This document shows positions 1 through 8,192 of a stretch of 64,000 nucleotides of DNA, piece after piece. Both the position numbers and the translations under genes were made by a program. The stretch's first letter is position 1. The number at the start of each line of letters is the position of its first letter. The notes under the pieces are model-generated. The model was not told the origin of the DNA, searched no databases, and worked only from the letters and a program-made list of their open reading frames with translations. This DNA is from Streptomyces poonensis (lineage in GTDB: Bacteria > Actinomycetota > Actinomycetes > Streptomycetales > Streptomycetaceae): contig NZ_BMVW01000001.1 in the NCBI RefSeq assembly GCF_014650915.1, positions 1,430,168 to 1,494,167 of the forward strand. Direction: 5' to 3'.

Positions 1-140
1 CCGGAACACCCCGGCACGTCTCCGCGCGTCCTCGGCGCATCTCCGGCGCATCCTTCGGACGTATCCCTTCCGGCCATCCCTCCGCGTCCGTCGAACGGCC
101 CTACCTGATGCGCGCCGCGGGCCGTCGGCGGCGAATGGGC

Positions 141-178
141 GTGCCCCTGCTCGGGGGAAGCCGGGCACTTGGGGAGGG
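141..178. repeat. Palindromic Streptomyces repeat, copy 1
   Basis: A short element of the form CCCCTGCTCGG-GGAAGCCGGG-CTTGGGGAGGG, able to fold on itself. A closely similar copy lies at 49621-49659 inside a coding region. The rest of 1-301 shows no credible gene. The sense of this element (dispersed repeat or terminator-like hairpin) is inferred from its palindromic form and its second copy. Confidence 0.55.
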
Positions 179-301
179 TCGGGTGCCGCGTCCGGGGAAC
201 GGCTCGGTAACCTAAGCGCGCTGACAAACACTTAGGGCGGCTTTACCTCGGTACGGCCACCCGATCCACGTATCGCCCACGTTCAAGGAGTTGCCGCCGC
301 C

Positions 302-985
302 GTGAGCAGCAGCCTTCGACGCGGCGCCCTCGCCGCCGCCGCCATCGCGTTCTCGATCGCCTCGCTCGCCGCGTGCGGCGCCGGCAACAACGCCCAGACG
401 CTGGAGATCAAGCCGGACCAGGCGGCGACGTCCGTCGGTGACCTCAAGGTCCAGAACGCGATCGTCATCACGCAGCCGGACCGTGAGTCGACGGGTCCGG
501 CCGTCGTCTCCGCGACCCTGTTCAACAACGGCGACAGCGACCAGACGCTGGACGCCGTCAAGGTGGAGGGCACCGGCAAGACCGCCGAGATCCACCCCGC
601 GGAGGGCGACGGCAAGCTGACCGTTCCCGCCGGCGGCCACATCACCCTGGGCGGCGAGGGCAACGCCTCCGCCGTACTGCCGAGCAGCCGTGAGGCCATC
701 CAGGACGGCAACGCCCAGGAGATCACGTTCAGCTTCAGCGAGACCGGCGACGTGTCCCTGCGGGCGCTCGTCGTCCCGGCCGAGAGCTACTTCACCGGGT
801 GGGGCCCGAGCGACGTGCCCGAGATCCCGGACGCCTCGGCCTCCGGCTCCGCCTCGCCCTCCGGGACGCCGTCCGACTCCGCGTCCGCCTCGGCCGACGC
901 CTCGGCCTCGGCCTCGGCGAGCGAGAGCGTCGACCCCGACACGCACCCCTCCGGTCTCCCGACGCAGGGCAGCGACGAGCACTGA
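302..985 (+). CDS. Secreted lipoprotein, Ser/Ala-rich C-terminus
   Basis: Predicted lipoprotein of 227 residues with a GTG start. The N-terminus has a basic start, a hydrophobic stretch and a lipobox ending LAAC at about residue 25, so the mature protein should be lipid-anchored outside the membrane. Residues 45-165 form a beta-rich domain of the kind annotated DUF461 or copper-chaperone-like in actinobacteria; no His/Met metal motif is obvious. The tail from about residue 178 is a low-complexity Ser/Ala/Asp linker. It converges on phoP, with a strong hairpin terminator between them. Conserved next to phoRP in Streptomyces; the function is unknown. Confidence 0.8.
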   Translation: MSSSLRRGALAAAAIAFSIASLAACGAGNNAQTLEIKPDQAATSVGDLKVQNAIVITQPDRESTGPAVVSATLFNNGDSDQTLDAVKVEGTGKTAEIHPAEGDGKLTVPAGGHITLGGEGNASAVLPSSREAIQDGNAQEITFSFSETGDVSLRALVVPAESYFTGWGPSDVPEIPDASASGSASPSGTPSDSASASADASASASASESVDPDTHPSGLPTQGSDEH

Positions 986-1016
986 TCCGTCGTACGGCGC
1001 GTCGCGTCGCCGTACA

Positions 1017-1055
1017 AGAAGGGCGGCCACCCCTGTCAGGGATGGCCGCCCTTCT
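1017..1055. terminator. Bidirectional hairpin terminator
   Basis: Perfect 13-bp arms AGAAGGGCGGCCA (1017-1029) and TGGCCGCCCTTCT (1043-1055) lie between the convergent lipoprotein and phoP genes. The symmetrical position suggests it terminates both. Confidence 0.85.
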
Positions 1056-1076
1056 CTCGTCTTCCCGCGGTCCTCT

Positions 1077-1757
1077 TTACGGCTCGAACTTGTAGCCGAG
1101 GCCGCGCACGGTCACCAGGTAGCGCGGCGCGCCCGGGTCCGGCTCGATCTTGGCGCGCAGCCGCTTGACGTGGACGTCGAGGGTCTTGGTGTCGCCCACG
1201 TAGTCGGCGCCCCACACGCGGTCGATCAGCTGCATACGGGTCAGGACGCGTCCGGCGTTGCGCAGGAGCATCTCCAGCAGGTCGAACTCCTTCAGCGGCA
1301 GGTCGACCTTGGAGCCCGAGACGGTGACCACGTGGCGGTCGACGTCCATCCGGACCGGGCCGGCCTCCAGCGCGGCCGGGGTGACCTCCTCGGGCTCACC
1401 GCGGCGGCGCAGTACGGCACGGATGCGCGCGACCAGCTCGCGCGAGGAGAACGGCTTGGTGACGTAGTCATCGGCTCCTATTTCCAGCCCGACGACCTTG
1501 TCGATCTCGCTGTCCTTGGCGGTGACCATGATCACCGGAACGTTGGAGCGGCCGCGCAGCTGGCGGCAGACCTCGGTGCCCGGCAGGCCGGGCAGCATCA
1601 GGTCGAGAAGGACGAGGTCGGCGCCGTTGCGCTCGAACTCGTCGAGGCCGTCGGGGCCGGTGGTCGCGATGGCGACCTCGAAGCCCTCCTTGCGGAGCAT
1701 GTAGGACAGGGCGTCGGAGAAGGACTCCTCGTCCTCGACGACGAGCACTCGGGTCAC
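1077..1757 (-). CDS. phoP: Phosphate-response regulator PhoP
   Basis: OmpR-family response regulator of 226 residues, the DNA-binding half of the phosphate-starvation two-component system. The receiver starts LVVEDEE with the phospho-acceptor Asp at about residue 52 (LLDLMLPG) and the conserved Lys in YVTKPFS. The C-terminal winged helix ends VRGLGYKFEP. The GTG start at 1757 overlaps the phoR stop by 4 bp, so the two are translationally coupled. The length and sequence fit Streptomyces PhoP (RegX3 in mycobacteria). It should bind GTTCACC direct repeats such as those at 3081-3113. Confidence 0.95.
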   Translation of the reverse strand: MTRVLVVEDEESFSDALSYMLRKEGFEVAIATTGPDGLDEFERNGADLVLLDLMLPGLPGTEVCRQLRGRSNVPVIMVTAKDSEIDKVVGLEIGADDYVTKPFSSRELVARIRAVLRRRGEPEEVTPAALEAGPVRMDVDRHVVTVSGSKVDLPLKEFDLLEMLLRNAGRVLTRMQLIDRVWGADYVGDTKTLDVHVKRLRAKIEPDPGAPRYLVTVRGLGYKFEP

Positions 1758-3007
1758 GGAAGGACCTCCGGGGAGGGAAGCGAAGCGTACGGGGATGACT
1801 CGGTGGACTGCCCGTCCTCGTCGTCGAGGAGGGGGTGCTGGTGCGCACGGTCGCGGGACGCGCCCGCCTCCGGCAGCCTCAGGGTGAAGGTGGAGCCCTG
1901 ACCCTCGGAGCTCCACACCGTGACCTCCCCGCCGTGCGAGGCGGCCACGTGCTTGACGATCGCGAGCCCGAGGCCCGTACCACCGGTGGCACGGGAGCGG
2001 GCCGGGTCGACGCGGTAGAAGCGCTCGAAAATGCGCTCCTTGTCCTTGTCCGAGATGCCGATGCCCTGGTCGGTCACCGCTATCTCGATCAGATCGCCGC
2101 CCGGAGCGGTCACCCGGCGTGCGGCGATGCCGACGCGGGTGCGGGCGGGCGAGTAGTTGACGGCGTTCTCGACGAGGTTGCCGAGAGCGGCGGCGAGCTG
2201 GCCGCGGTTGCCCCACACGTGCAGGTCCGCGGTCCCGCCGGCCGCCATGGTGATCTGCTTGGTCCCGGCCTGGTGGCGGCACCGGTCGATGGCCTCGACG
2301 ACGAGCTCGTCGACGCGCACCGGCTCGGCGTCCTCCAGGGGGTCGTCGTTCTGGACCCGGGACAGGTCGATGAGCTCCTGCACCAGGTTGGTCAGCCGGG
2401 TCGCCTCTATCTGCATCCGGCCGGCGAAGCGCTCCACGGCCTCCGGGTCGTCGCTCGCGCCCATGACGGCCTCGGAGAGGAGCGAAAGCGCTCCCACCGG
2501 GGTCTTGAGCTCGTGGCTGACATTGGCCACGAAGTCCCGCCGTACGGCCTCGATGCGGCGGGCCTCGGTGAGATCCTCCACCAGCAGCAGCACCAGCCGT
2601 GAGCCGAGGGGCGCGACGCGCGCGGACACGGCGAGGGCCTCGCCGCGACCGGTGCCGCGGCGCGGCAGGTCCAGCTCGACCTGGCGTATCTCACCGTCCC
2701 TGCGCGTGTCGCGGGCCATCTGCAGCATGGGCTCGACGGCGAGCTTGCCGCCCCGTACCAGCCCGAGGGCGTACGCGGCGGAGCTGGCCTTCACCACGGC
2801 GTCGGCCTCGTCGAGCACGACGGCGGAGGAGCGGAGCACGGAGAGCACGGTGTCGACGCCGGGCGGCAGCACCGGGTCGGTGTGCAGCGAGGACCGGGTC
2901 GGACGTTTCTGCTCGCGCTCGCTGAAGCGGAACGCCAGCATGGCGATCACACCGGTGAGCACTCCGGCGATCGCTGCCGCTGCGGCGACCGCCGCGTTCA
3001 CGTCCAT
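1754..3007 (-). CDS. phoR: Phosphate sensor histidine kinase PhoR
   Basis: Membrane histidine kinase of 417 residues, orthologous to SenX3. One N-terminal membrane segment (about residues 7-27) is followed by a PAS-like region (50-145), a dimerisation/H-box with FVANVSHELKTP (His about 165), and an HATPase_c domain with the N box NLVENAVNYSP and G boxes DQGIGI and GGTGLGLAIV. It is transcribed as phoR-phoP, divergently from phoU, from a control region carrying a PHO box. Confidence 0.95.
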   Translation of the reverse strand: MDVNAAVAAAAAIAGVLTGVIAMLAFRFSEREQKRPTRSSLHTDPVLPPGVDTVLSVLRSSAVVLDEADAVVKASSAAYALGLVRGGKLAVEPMLQMARDTRRDGEIRQVELDLPRRGTGRGEALAVSARVAPLGSRLVLLLVEDLTEARRIEAVRRDFVANVSHELKTPVGALSLLSEAVMGASDDPEAVERFAGRMQIEATRLTNLVQELIDLSRVQNDDPLEDAEPVRVDELVVEAIDRCRHQAGTKQITMAAGGTADLHVWGNRGQLAAALGNLVENAVNYSPARTRVGIAARRVTAPGGDLIEIAVTDQGIGISDKDKERIFERFYRVDPARSRATGGTGLGLAIVKHVAASHGGEVTVWSSEGQGSTFTLRLPEAGASRDRAHQHPLLDDEDGQSTESSPYASLPSPEVLP

Positions 3008-3486
3008 GCATCCAGGTTAGGCACGAGATCAGGCCCGTCCACAGCCGTCCGGGTGGAAGCTGAATCACTCGTCGCCCAGAGTTCACCTTGGGGCCAGTAC
3101 CGGTTCATTCGAGGTGTCGGAAACGGACGCGTGTGGGGCCGACCGTGGGACGTGGGTTCACAGGGCATACGACGTGTGGTGGCGTTCCCGTCGGCGTACG
3201 TCGTGGACATCGGGAGCGTCGTGAGCCTCCCGAGCATCGTAGGCAACGGGAGCTTCCGGAGTGACGGGAGCTTCCTGAGCGCCGTGAGCACGGAAGTACC
3301 GGAAATCCGGTGGTACGGGACGTACGGGAGGTACTGGCCTCAGCGAAGCACCGACGGCCGGCACCCCGGAGACGGCACATCCGCGACGACACCGCGGACT
3401 CGGGACGGCCACGCCCGGGAACAAGGAAGACCGGACACCAGAACCCTGGCACCCCGGAATGGACGCACAAGGAAGAGAGACCCCAG
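3008..3486. promoter_or_regulatory. phoRP / phoU divergent control region
   Basis: A 479-bp region between the divergent phoR and phoU starts. It contains the PHO-box-like repeats at 3081-3113. The remaining sequence has several short runs of the type GGAGC/GTGAGC but no credible gene; phoU has an AAGAGAGA ribosome site just before its ATG. Confidence 0.6.
3081..3113 (+). promoter_or_regulatory. PHO box (PhoP-binding direct repeats)
   Basis: GTTCACC at 3081 and GTTCATT at 3103 are spaced exactly 22 bp apart, two 11-bp units, with a degenerate middle unit. This matches the known Streptomyces PhoP operator architecture (11-bp direct repeat units beginning GTTCACC) and its known location between phoR and phoU. 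It implies PhoP autoregulation. Confidence 0.75.
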
Positions 3487-4176
3487 ATGCGGGACGCGTA
3501 CCACGAGGAACTTGACTCGATCGGTGAGAGCCTGGTCGAGATGGCCCGCCTGGTCGGGTCGGCGATCGGGCGCGCCACGACGGCGATCCTCGACGCCGAC
3601 CTGAAGCTGGCGGAGCACGTCATCGAGGCCGACAAGAAGATCGACGACCTCCAGCACGACCTGGAGGCGCGTGCGATAGCCCTGCTGGCCCGCCAGCAGC
3701 CGGTGGCGACGGATCTCCGTATCGTCGTCACGTCGCTGCGGATGAGCGCCGACCTGGAGCGTTCGGGCGACCTGGCCCAGCACGTGGCGAAGCTGACCCG
3801 GCTGCGCTTCCCGGAGCGCGCGGTCCCGCAGGACCTGCACGCGACGATCCTGGAGATGGGCCAGCTCGCCCAGCGCCTGATGGCCAAGGCCGCCGAGGTC
3901 ATCGTCACCAAGGACGTGGACCTGGCGCTGCAGCTGGAGCAGGACGACGACGCGATGGACCTGCTCCACCGCACCCTCTTCCAGCACCTGATGGACGACC
4001 GCTGGAGGCACGGCATCGAGACGGCCGTCGACGTGACCCTGCTGGGCCGCTACTACGAGCGCTTCGCCGACCACGCGGTGTCGGTCGCCAAGCGGGTGGT
4101 GTACCTGGTGACGGGTGAGCACGCGGACGAGCTCCAGACGGACATCCAGCCGGTCACGGGGACTGAGGGGGCCTGA
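3487..4176 (+). CDS. phoU: Phosphate-signalling protein PhoU
   Basis: PhoU of 229 residues, built of two three-helix bundles. It modulates PhoR signalling and phosphate transport in the cytoplasm. The two family repeats are visible: the first half carries IEADKKIDDLQHDLEARAI and the second YYERFADHAVSVAKRVVYLV, with the metal-binding D/E-rich motif. The ATG at 3487 follows AAGAGAGACCCC. It is divergent from phoR across the PHO box, as in other Streptomyces. Confidence 0.93.
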   Translation: MRDAYHEELDSIGESLVEMARLVGSAIGRATTAILDADLKLAEHVIEADKKIDDLQHDLEARAIALLARQQPVATDLRIVVTSLRMSADLERSGDLAQHVAKLTRLRFPERAVPQDLHATILEMGQLAQRLMAKAAEVIVTKDVDLALQLEQDDDAMDLLHRTLFQHLMDDRWRHGIETAVDVTLLGRYYERFADHAVSVAKRVVYLVTGEHADELQTDIQPVTGTEGA

Positions 4177-4299
4177 TCGCAGCGAGGGGAAGGCCGGAGA
4201 GCCTCTGTGCGCCGCCGTGTGCGCCGTTGCGGCTTCCACTCGAACGGGCATCCCATGGGCGTAGGCACCATGCTCCCCGCTCGAGGAGGGCCCAGACCG

Positions 4300-4455
4300 A
4301 TGTCATCCGAATCCCCCATCACCCCTGACCCCACCCAGTCACGTGAGTCACAGGAACCCGCCGAGCCCAGGACCCTGCCCCTCATCGGCGCCTGCGGCTG
4401 CGGCTCGGGCTGCGGCTGCGGCTGCCAGTCGGGGGGTCCGTGTCAGTGCGGCTGA
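4300..4455 (+). CDS. Cys-rich miniprotein downstream of phoU
   Basis: A 51-residue protein with a GAGGAGGG ribosome site and ATG at 4300. The first 32 residues are acidic and Ser/Pro-rich; the last 20 contain eight cysteines in CGCG/CQCG patterns separated by Gly. This could bind metal like a metallothionein or be a structural Cys-tail, but there is no family match I can name. It lies 123 bp downstream of phoU in the same direction and may be cotranscribed. Confidence 0.7.
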   Translation: MSSESPITPDPTQSRESQEPAEPRTLPLIGACGCGSGCGCGCQSGGPCQCG

Positions 4456-4912
4456 CTGACGGCGTACGGGGTGCAGGCCTCGTACGGTGTGGAGGGCTCC
4501 GGGAATTCGCCACGTCCCGGGGCCCTTCGTCGTAGGTGGTCGTCGGTGGTGGTCGTCGGTGGTTGGTGGATCTGCACATTCACTGTGCAACTGGGTCACG
4601 AGGTTCGCCGGACCCGCACACGTGACGGACGGGCGACGTTCTGTTGGTGCGGAATGTCCCATCGGCCCACAGCCGCAGTACCGCATGACTTCCCGGTACC
4701 GCACCGGTGCCATGTGAAGAGGCTGGCCTCAACTCGTGACCGGACCCCCATGGATGAGTAGCCGACGCGCGCAATTTGCCTGGTCAGAGCGCCATTTGAG
4801 TGGGCGACCAAAGCACACCGTGATTTGATCCTTCGCACGGCCGGCCGCTTGTCCCCAGCGGAGCCGCGCCCTTGTGGAAATCCACGCACTCCATGCGAAG
4901 GGAAGTCTCACC
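4456..4912. other. Gap without an evident gene
   Basis: About 457 bp with no convincing coding frame. It contains a G/T-rich run of GGTGGTCGTC repeats near 4537-4566. The 3' end leads into the AAGGGAAG ribosome site of the double-glycine-leader gene. Confidence 0.6.
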
Positions 4913-5150
4913 ATGAACTCCGCTCCCCAGGTCCGGACCGCCGAGATCTCCGACAACGAGCTCGACACCATCGCCGGTGGCAACCGCCGGTGTCGACAGC
5001 GGTGTCAGCACCAGCGCGGGCGCCGGCGTCTCCGTCGGCTTCACCGCGGCCGTCGGCGCGGGCGTGCTGGCCCAGGTCGACGGGCTGACGAGCGAGGTCC
5101 TGGGCAGCGCCGACGCGGTCGTCCAGGCCGGTGTCCACGTCTCCCTCTGA
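4913..5150 (+). pseudogene. Double-glycine-leader peptide gene, frameshifted
   Basis: The ATG at 4913 follows AAGGGAAG and encodes a 23-residue leader ending EISDNELDTIAGG, the ELDxxxGG form of peptidase-cleaved leaders seen in class II lantibiotic and bacteriocin precursors. Straight after GG the frame becomes Arg-rich and un-Streptomyces-like. A +1 shift at about 4982 (removing one A from GGCAACC) instead opens a frame with normal G/C third positions. That frame encodes a Gly/Ala/Val/Ser core of about 55 residues, starting TAGVDSGVSTSAG and ending VVQAGVHVSL before TGA at 5148. The core has no Cys, so lanthionines are impossible. It could be a dead precursor, a sequencing error or a programmed shift. 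No modification or export enzyme lies nearby. Confidence 0.65.
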
Positions 5151-5160
5151 CCGGCTGGCC

Positions 5161-5192
5161 GGCTGACCGGTCGGCTGGCTGATCGGTCAGCC
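5161..5192 (+). terminator. Hairpin after the leader-peptide gene
   Basis: Nested inverted repeats follow the TGA at 5150. GGCTGACCG (5161-5169) pairs with CGGTCAGCC (5184-5192), or alternatively GGCTGA/TCAGCC pairs around a TCGG loop (5177-5192). This suits an intrinsic terminator. Its position supports the shifted frame ending at 5150 as the true gene end. Confidence 0.6.
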
Positions 5193-5278
5193 GCCTGATC
5201 GGTCGGCCGACGCAGCGTCGAAGCCCTCTGCCCGCGGCTCGTCCGGACAGGTCCTGGCATCGACCCGCCGCGGGCTTG

Positions 5279-5776
5279 TCAGGGAAGGCGGCCGTGTTCG
5301 GCCCGGCTGGCGGCGATGCGCTGGGCGGCGAGGGCGCGGGCCCGTTCGGTGTCTCGGCCGGTGAGCCGGTTCAGAATGGCCGCGAGCGGGGTGATCCGCC
5401 CGCGGCCGCCCCAGTGGCCCTCGGGAACCTCGGTGGGAAACACCCAGATCCGTCCGGCGTCGCGGGGCCACGCGCCGTTCTCGGCGTCGAGGATCGCCTC
5501 GGTGATCTCTGCGACGACACTCGACCGTGCCCGCGCGTCCAACTGCCCTTCGGGCACGGAGGGGACGACCTTGTAGCGCGGCGCGTCCGCAGGCGTCCCG
5601 CCGACGTACACGGCCGCCGGGCGATGCACGAAGGCCCACGACACCGCCAAGGTTTCGGGGTCGTCAGGATCGAACCCTTCGTGGCGGATCAGGATTTCGG
5701 TGACTCTACGGACGAGGGCCGCCTCGGCCGGCGGGGCGAGCGCTCCCTCGGGGATGTACAGATCCAGCATGGGCAT
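5279..5776 (-). CDS. Tautomerase-family enzyme
   Basis: Protein of 165 residues starting MPMLDLYIPEG. The 4-oxalocrotonate tautomerase/MIF superfamily uses an N-terminal proline as catalytic base after Met removal, and this start exposes such a Pro. A second half (about residues 85-130) resembles the second beta-alpha-beta unit of fused tautomerases (VVAEITEAILDAE, RIWVFPTEVPEGHWG). The substrate is unknown. It is divergent from an HxlR regulator across a palindromic operator, suggesting inducible expression by an electrophile or quinone-like compound (inference). Confidence 0.8.
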   Translation of the reverse strand: MPMLDLYIPEGALAPPAEAALVRRVTEILIRHEGFDPDDPETLAVSWAFVHRPAAVYVGGTPADAPRYKVVPSVPEGQLDARARSSVVAEITEAILDAENGAWPRDAGRIWVFPTEVPEGHWGGRGRITPLAAILNRLTGRDTERARALAAQRIAASRAEHGRLP

Positions 5777-5797
5777 GGCCCACCTCCTGAGTTGCGT

Positions 5798-5841
5798 TTT
5801 TCTACTCAGCCAGCCGGACGCTAGAAGTCCTGAGTAGAAAA
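5798..5841. promoter_or_regulatory. Inverted-repeat operator of the HxlR/tautomerase pair
   Basis: Perfect 12-bp arms TTTTCTACTCAG (5798-5809) and CTGAGTAGAAAA (5830-5841), with a 20-bp spacer, lie midway between the two divergent starts. HxlR dimers bind such palindromes, so one operator probably controls both genes. Confidence 0.75.
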
Positions 5842-5869
5842 TGTCAACCCAGGTCGTTAAGGTGGTGAC

Positions 5870-6391
5870 GTGGAGTCAGAGCGCAGGATCGATCCGGTCA
5901 ACTGCTCGGTGGCGCGCGCCTTGTCGGTGGTGGGCGAGCGCTGGTCGCTGCTCATCGTGCGCGAAGCCCTCGACGGCGCACGGCGGTTCGGGGAGCTCCG
6001 CGCCCGTCTCGGCATCGCCGGAAACCTGCTGTCCACCCGGCTCAGCACGCTGGTGGCGGCCGGAGTGATGAGGCGCGTTCCCTATCAGGACCCGGGTGAC
6101 CGCCATCGCTACGAGTACGAGCTCACCGAACAGGGAATGGATCTGCGAATCACGCTGATGGCGCTGCTGGAGTGGGGCGACAAGTACCTCGCCGACCCAC
6201 AGGGCCCGTCGGTCGTCGTACGGCACCGGGCCGCCGAGGGGGACGCCACCTGCGAGGAGCGAGTCAGGGTCGTCCTCGAATGCTCCGCGGGGCACACGCA
6301 TGTGCCGCCGCAGTCCGTCCACCGGACACCTGGGCCTGGGGCCCGCTTCCTGGAGGCCTCTCCACGCCCGGGCGACACCGCTCAGGCCTGA
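5870..6391 (+). CDS. HxlR-family transcriptional regulator
   Basis: Winged-helix regulator of 173 residues with a GTG start. It contains the HxlR core from residue 8: CSVARALSVVGERWSLLIVR, recognition helix LLSTRLSTLVAAGV and wing YEYELTEQGMDL. The single Cys near residue 12 is at the position used for redox sensing in some HxlR proteins. The C-terminus from about residue 125 has a CEERVRVVLECSAGH segment. It probably represses itself and the divergent tautomerase. Confidence 0.88.
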   Translation: MESERRIDPVNCSVARALSVVGERWSLLIVREALDGARRFGELRARLGIAGNLLSTRLSTLVAAGVMRRVPYQDPGDRHRYEYELTEQGMDLRITLMALLEWGDKYLADPQGPSVVVRHRAAEGDATCEERVRVVLECSAGHTHVPPQSVHRTPGPGARFLEASPRPGDTAQA

Positions 6392-6672
6392 GTGGCGTGA
6401 GTGGGCGCTCGGGATCACTCTTGCCGGGCCGGTGGGTGCTGACACACGTCGGCGCGGGCATGGTGGGGCACGCGGCGCACCTCAACGGAGCGACCGCTTC
6501 GTCGGCGAATGAGGAGAAGCCGTGCAAGGCGTCAGTCGGCCCTGGCCGAGCCGTCTCCGGGCCGTCAGGGCGGTTGAGTATCTGCGCATGTCAGAGGCTT
6601 GGTGTGCATTGGTCTACGTGACCACTGCGCGGCACGATTCTCTTGATCCAATCCCCGCTCACTTCCGGGGGA

Positions 6673-7539
6673 TCAACCAAACAGCTCCAGTCCGTTCCAG
6701 CTGCGTTCGCCGTCCGTCGCCCACGCGTCCAGTAGCTGCCGGGCCTCGGTCTCAGGGGCGGCCAGCCAGACAGTCTGTGAGCCGCCGTGCGCCGACACGC
6801 TGCCCTCATCCCAGTCGACCCGGCCCTCGCTGCAGCATGCGCACAGCATGTGGAAGCTGCTCGCCGGCTCGGCGCCGAAGTCCTGCGCGAAGAATGAAGT
6901 CACCAGGGCGTCGACGTCGGATGCATCCGCCGCGTTCACGGTCGCACGCAGCGTCGGCAACGAAGAGGCCTCGAAGAGCAGCAGTTCGTCGAAGACAGCG
7001 ACGCTCTGGCCGTTGTACGTCCGCTCGCCGATCGGCTCCCCGTCGTGCACGACGATCTCGCCGAAGCGACGGCCTTTCGTGGCAGGGACGTTCATCACAC
7101 GTCCCCGCGTCGGGCAGAGCCGCTGGATCCAGACCACCTCGCGCTCGCCACCCGTGTCCAGCCGTACGCACGCCGGGCCGAAGGCGCCGTTGATCTCCCC
7201 CTCGCCCTCCGGCATCGGGATCCCGAAACCCTCCCAGGCGTCACGGGCGGTCGCCCAGTCACGCTGGATCGTGGCAGCGACCCCCAGGTTCCAGAACGCC
7301 GGGTCCTGCTCGCCGCGCGGCGAGCGGGCGGCAGCCTCACGGCCGAGTTCGTAGGCTTTCGCCCAATTGCGCAAGAACTTGTGCGCAAGCGCTGCGTCGT
7401 ACCACCACACCGCGCTGGGGCCCTCGTCCGGATAGTGAGCAAGGACCTGCTCGTACAGGTCGGCGGAACGCAGCCACTCCTCCGCATCCCACATCTCGCG
7501 AGCCCGTTCCAGCAACTGCTTCGCCTCGGACTTCTCCAC
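6673..7539 (-). CDS. TPR-type protein of unknown function
   Basis: Soluble protein of 288 residues. Residues 1-100 carry two or three tetratricopeptide-like helical repeats (AKQLLERAREMWDAEEWLRS, WWYDAALAHKFLRNWAKAYE, FWNLGVAATIQRDWATARD). Residues 105-288 form an alpha/beta domain with a CACC motif at about 232-235. No catalytic signature is recognised. The start at 7539 is an ATG. It stands alone at the left edge of the gpmA-linked island, and whether it belongs to an element is unclear. Confidence 0.75.
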   Translation of the reverse strand: MEKSEAKQLLERAREMWDAEEWLRSADLYEQVLAHYPDEGPSAVWWYDAALAHKFLRNWAKAYELGREAAARSPRGEQDPAFWNLGVAATIQRDWATARDAWEGFGIPMPEGEGEINGAFGPACVRLDTGGEREVVWIQRLCPTRGRVMNVPATKGRRFGEIVVHDGEPIGERTYNGQSVAVFDELLLFEASSLPTLRATVNAADASDVDALVTSFFAQDFGAEPASSFHMLCACCSEGRVDWDEGSVSAHGGSQTVWLAAPETEARQLLDAWATDGERSWNGLELFG

Positions 7540-7958
7540 GCCCCTGCCCCTCCCTCTGACCAGGAAGGGAGTTTCGCACGACGACTGAAGGGGTGCTGGG
7601 AGGGGGCGTCGAAACGGTTGCGTTCAGCGGAGTGGTGTAGGGGTCCGGCCTGGCCGAGGCGGCGCGCACCCGCGCCGTGCGCGGGCTTGACGTCCGCATC
7701 CGCCGCTGGCACGGACGCACCTGACGGCCCAAGGACGGCCCAGCATTAATCAGAAGCCCCCTACCAGCGGAGAATCCGCAGGCAGGGGGCTTTCACGTAC
7801 GCGCTTACTTCTTGCCCTGGGTCTGGCGGGCCCGTTTTCTGCCCCTGGTCAGCGGGTCGGGTACCTCACCTGACCTGCGGTCGAGTCGTCGTCAGCGGTC
7901 GTTGTCTGTCGTCGTTGGTCGTCGTCGGAGGGCCCGGAGAGGGCCCAGCCTCAGCCGC
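7540..7958. other. Gap with left att-like repeat
   Basis: About 420 bp with no intact gene. From 7723 to 7820 it carries the left copy of the direct repeat described separately. Upstream of that (7650-7722) a short frame ending RIRRWHGRT may be the degraded end of an element gene, but it is too short to name. Confidence 0.5.
7723..7820. repeat. Left att-like direct repeat (gpmA 3'-end copy)
   Basis: Two GACGGCCCA motifs 11 bp apart (7723, 7734) are followed after 12 bp by a hairpin (AAGCCCCCTACC...GGGGGCTTT, 7754-7792). Then comes TTACTTCTTGCCCTGG, which read on the minus strand is a gpmA-like end QGKK-stop. The same order and spacing occur at 12546-12646, where gpmA ends. Over 7754-7820 I count about 85% identity to that copy. 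This is the pattern left by site-specific integration into the gpmA 3' end. Confidence 0.7.
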
Positions 7959-8192
7959 TCAGGCATCCTGTTGAGCCGCCCGGTACGCCTCGTACTGCAC
8001 CCACGCACGTTCCAGTGCATCGACAGCCGCGGGGATGGCGCCGCACTCTTCGAGGTAGTCACGCTGGCCCGGCAGTCCCTTGCGTGAGGGCCAATCAGGA
8101 TCAGCGGAGACGTCCCGGGCCAGGTCCCCGATAGCGCTGCGCTGATCGGCCTGGGTCTTCAGCCATGCGGTGAAGCTCTTCGACTTGGGCAT
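7959..8192 (-). CDS. YozE/SAM-like small protein
   Basis: Protein of 77 residues. It resembles the YozE SAM-like fold family: an N-terminal SFTAWLKTQ helix, IGDLARDVSADPDWP in the middle, and a C-terminal ALERAWVQYEAY helix. The ATG at 8192 follows GGAAGGA. This family is small, soluble and of unknown function, and is often found on mobile elements and plasmids. Here it is the leftmost intact gene between the two att-like repeats. Confidence 0.75.
   Translation of the reverse strand: MPKSKSFTAWLKTQADQRSAIGDLARDVSADPDWPSRKGLPGQRDYLEECGAIPAAVDALERAWVQYEAYRAAQQDA

Noticed and set aside
1077..2282. A long PhoP with an extra N-terminus
   Set aside because: The extension lies inside phoR and has Arg/Pro-rich shadow composition. 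GTG 1757 fits the family start.
6565..6600. Serine recombinase N-terminus (VEYLRMS)
   Set aside because: Only seven residues match and the frame then becomes unrelated, with no catalytic core.
4456..7539. A biosynthetic gene cluster around the double-glycine peptide
   Set aside because: No modification, transport or immunity gene is present within 5 kb on either side.
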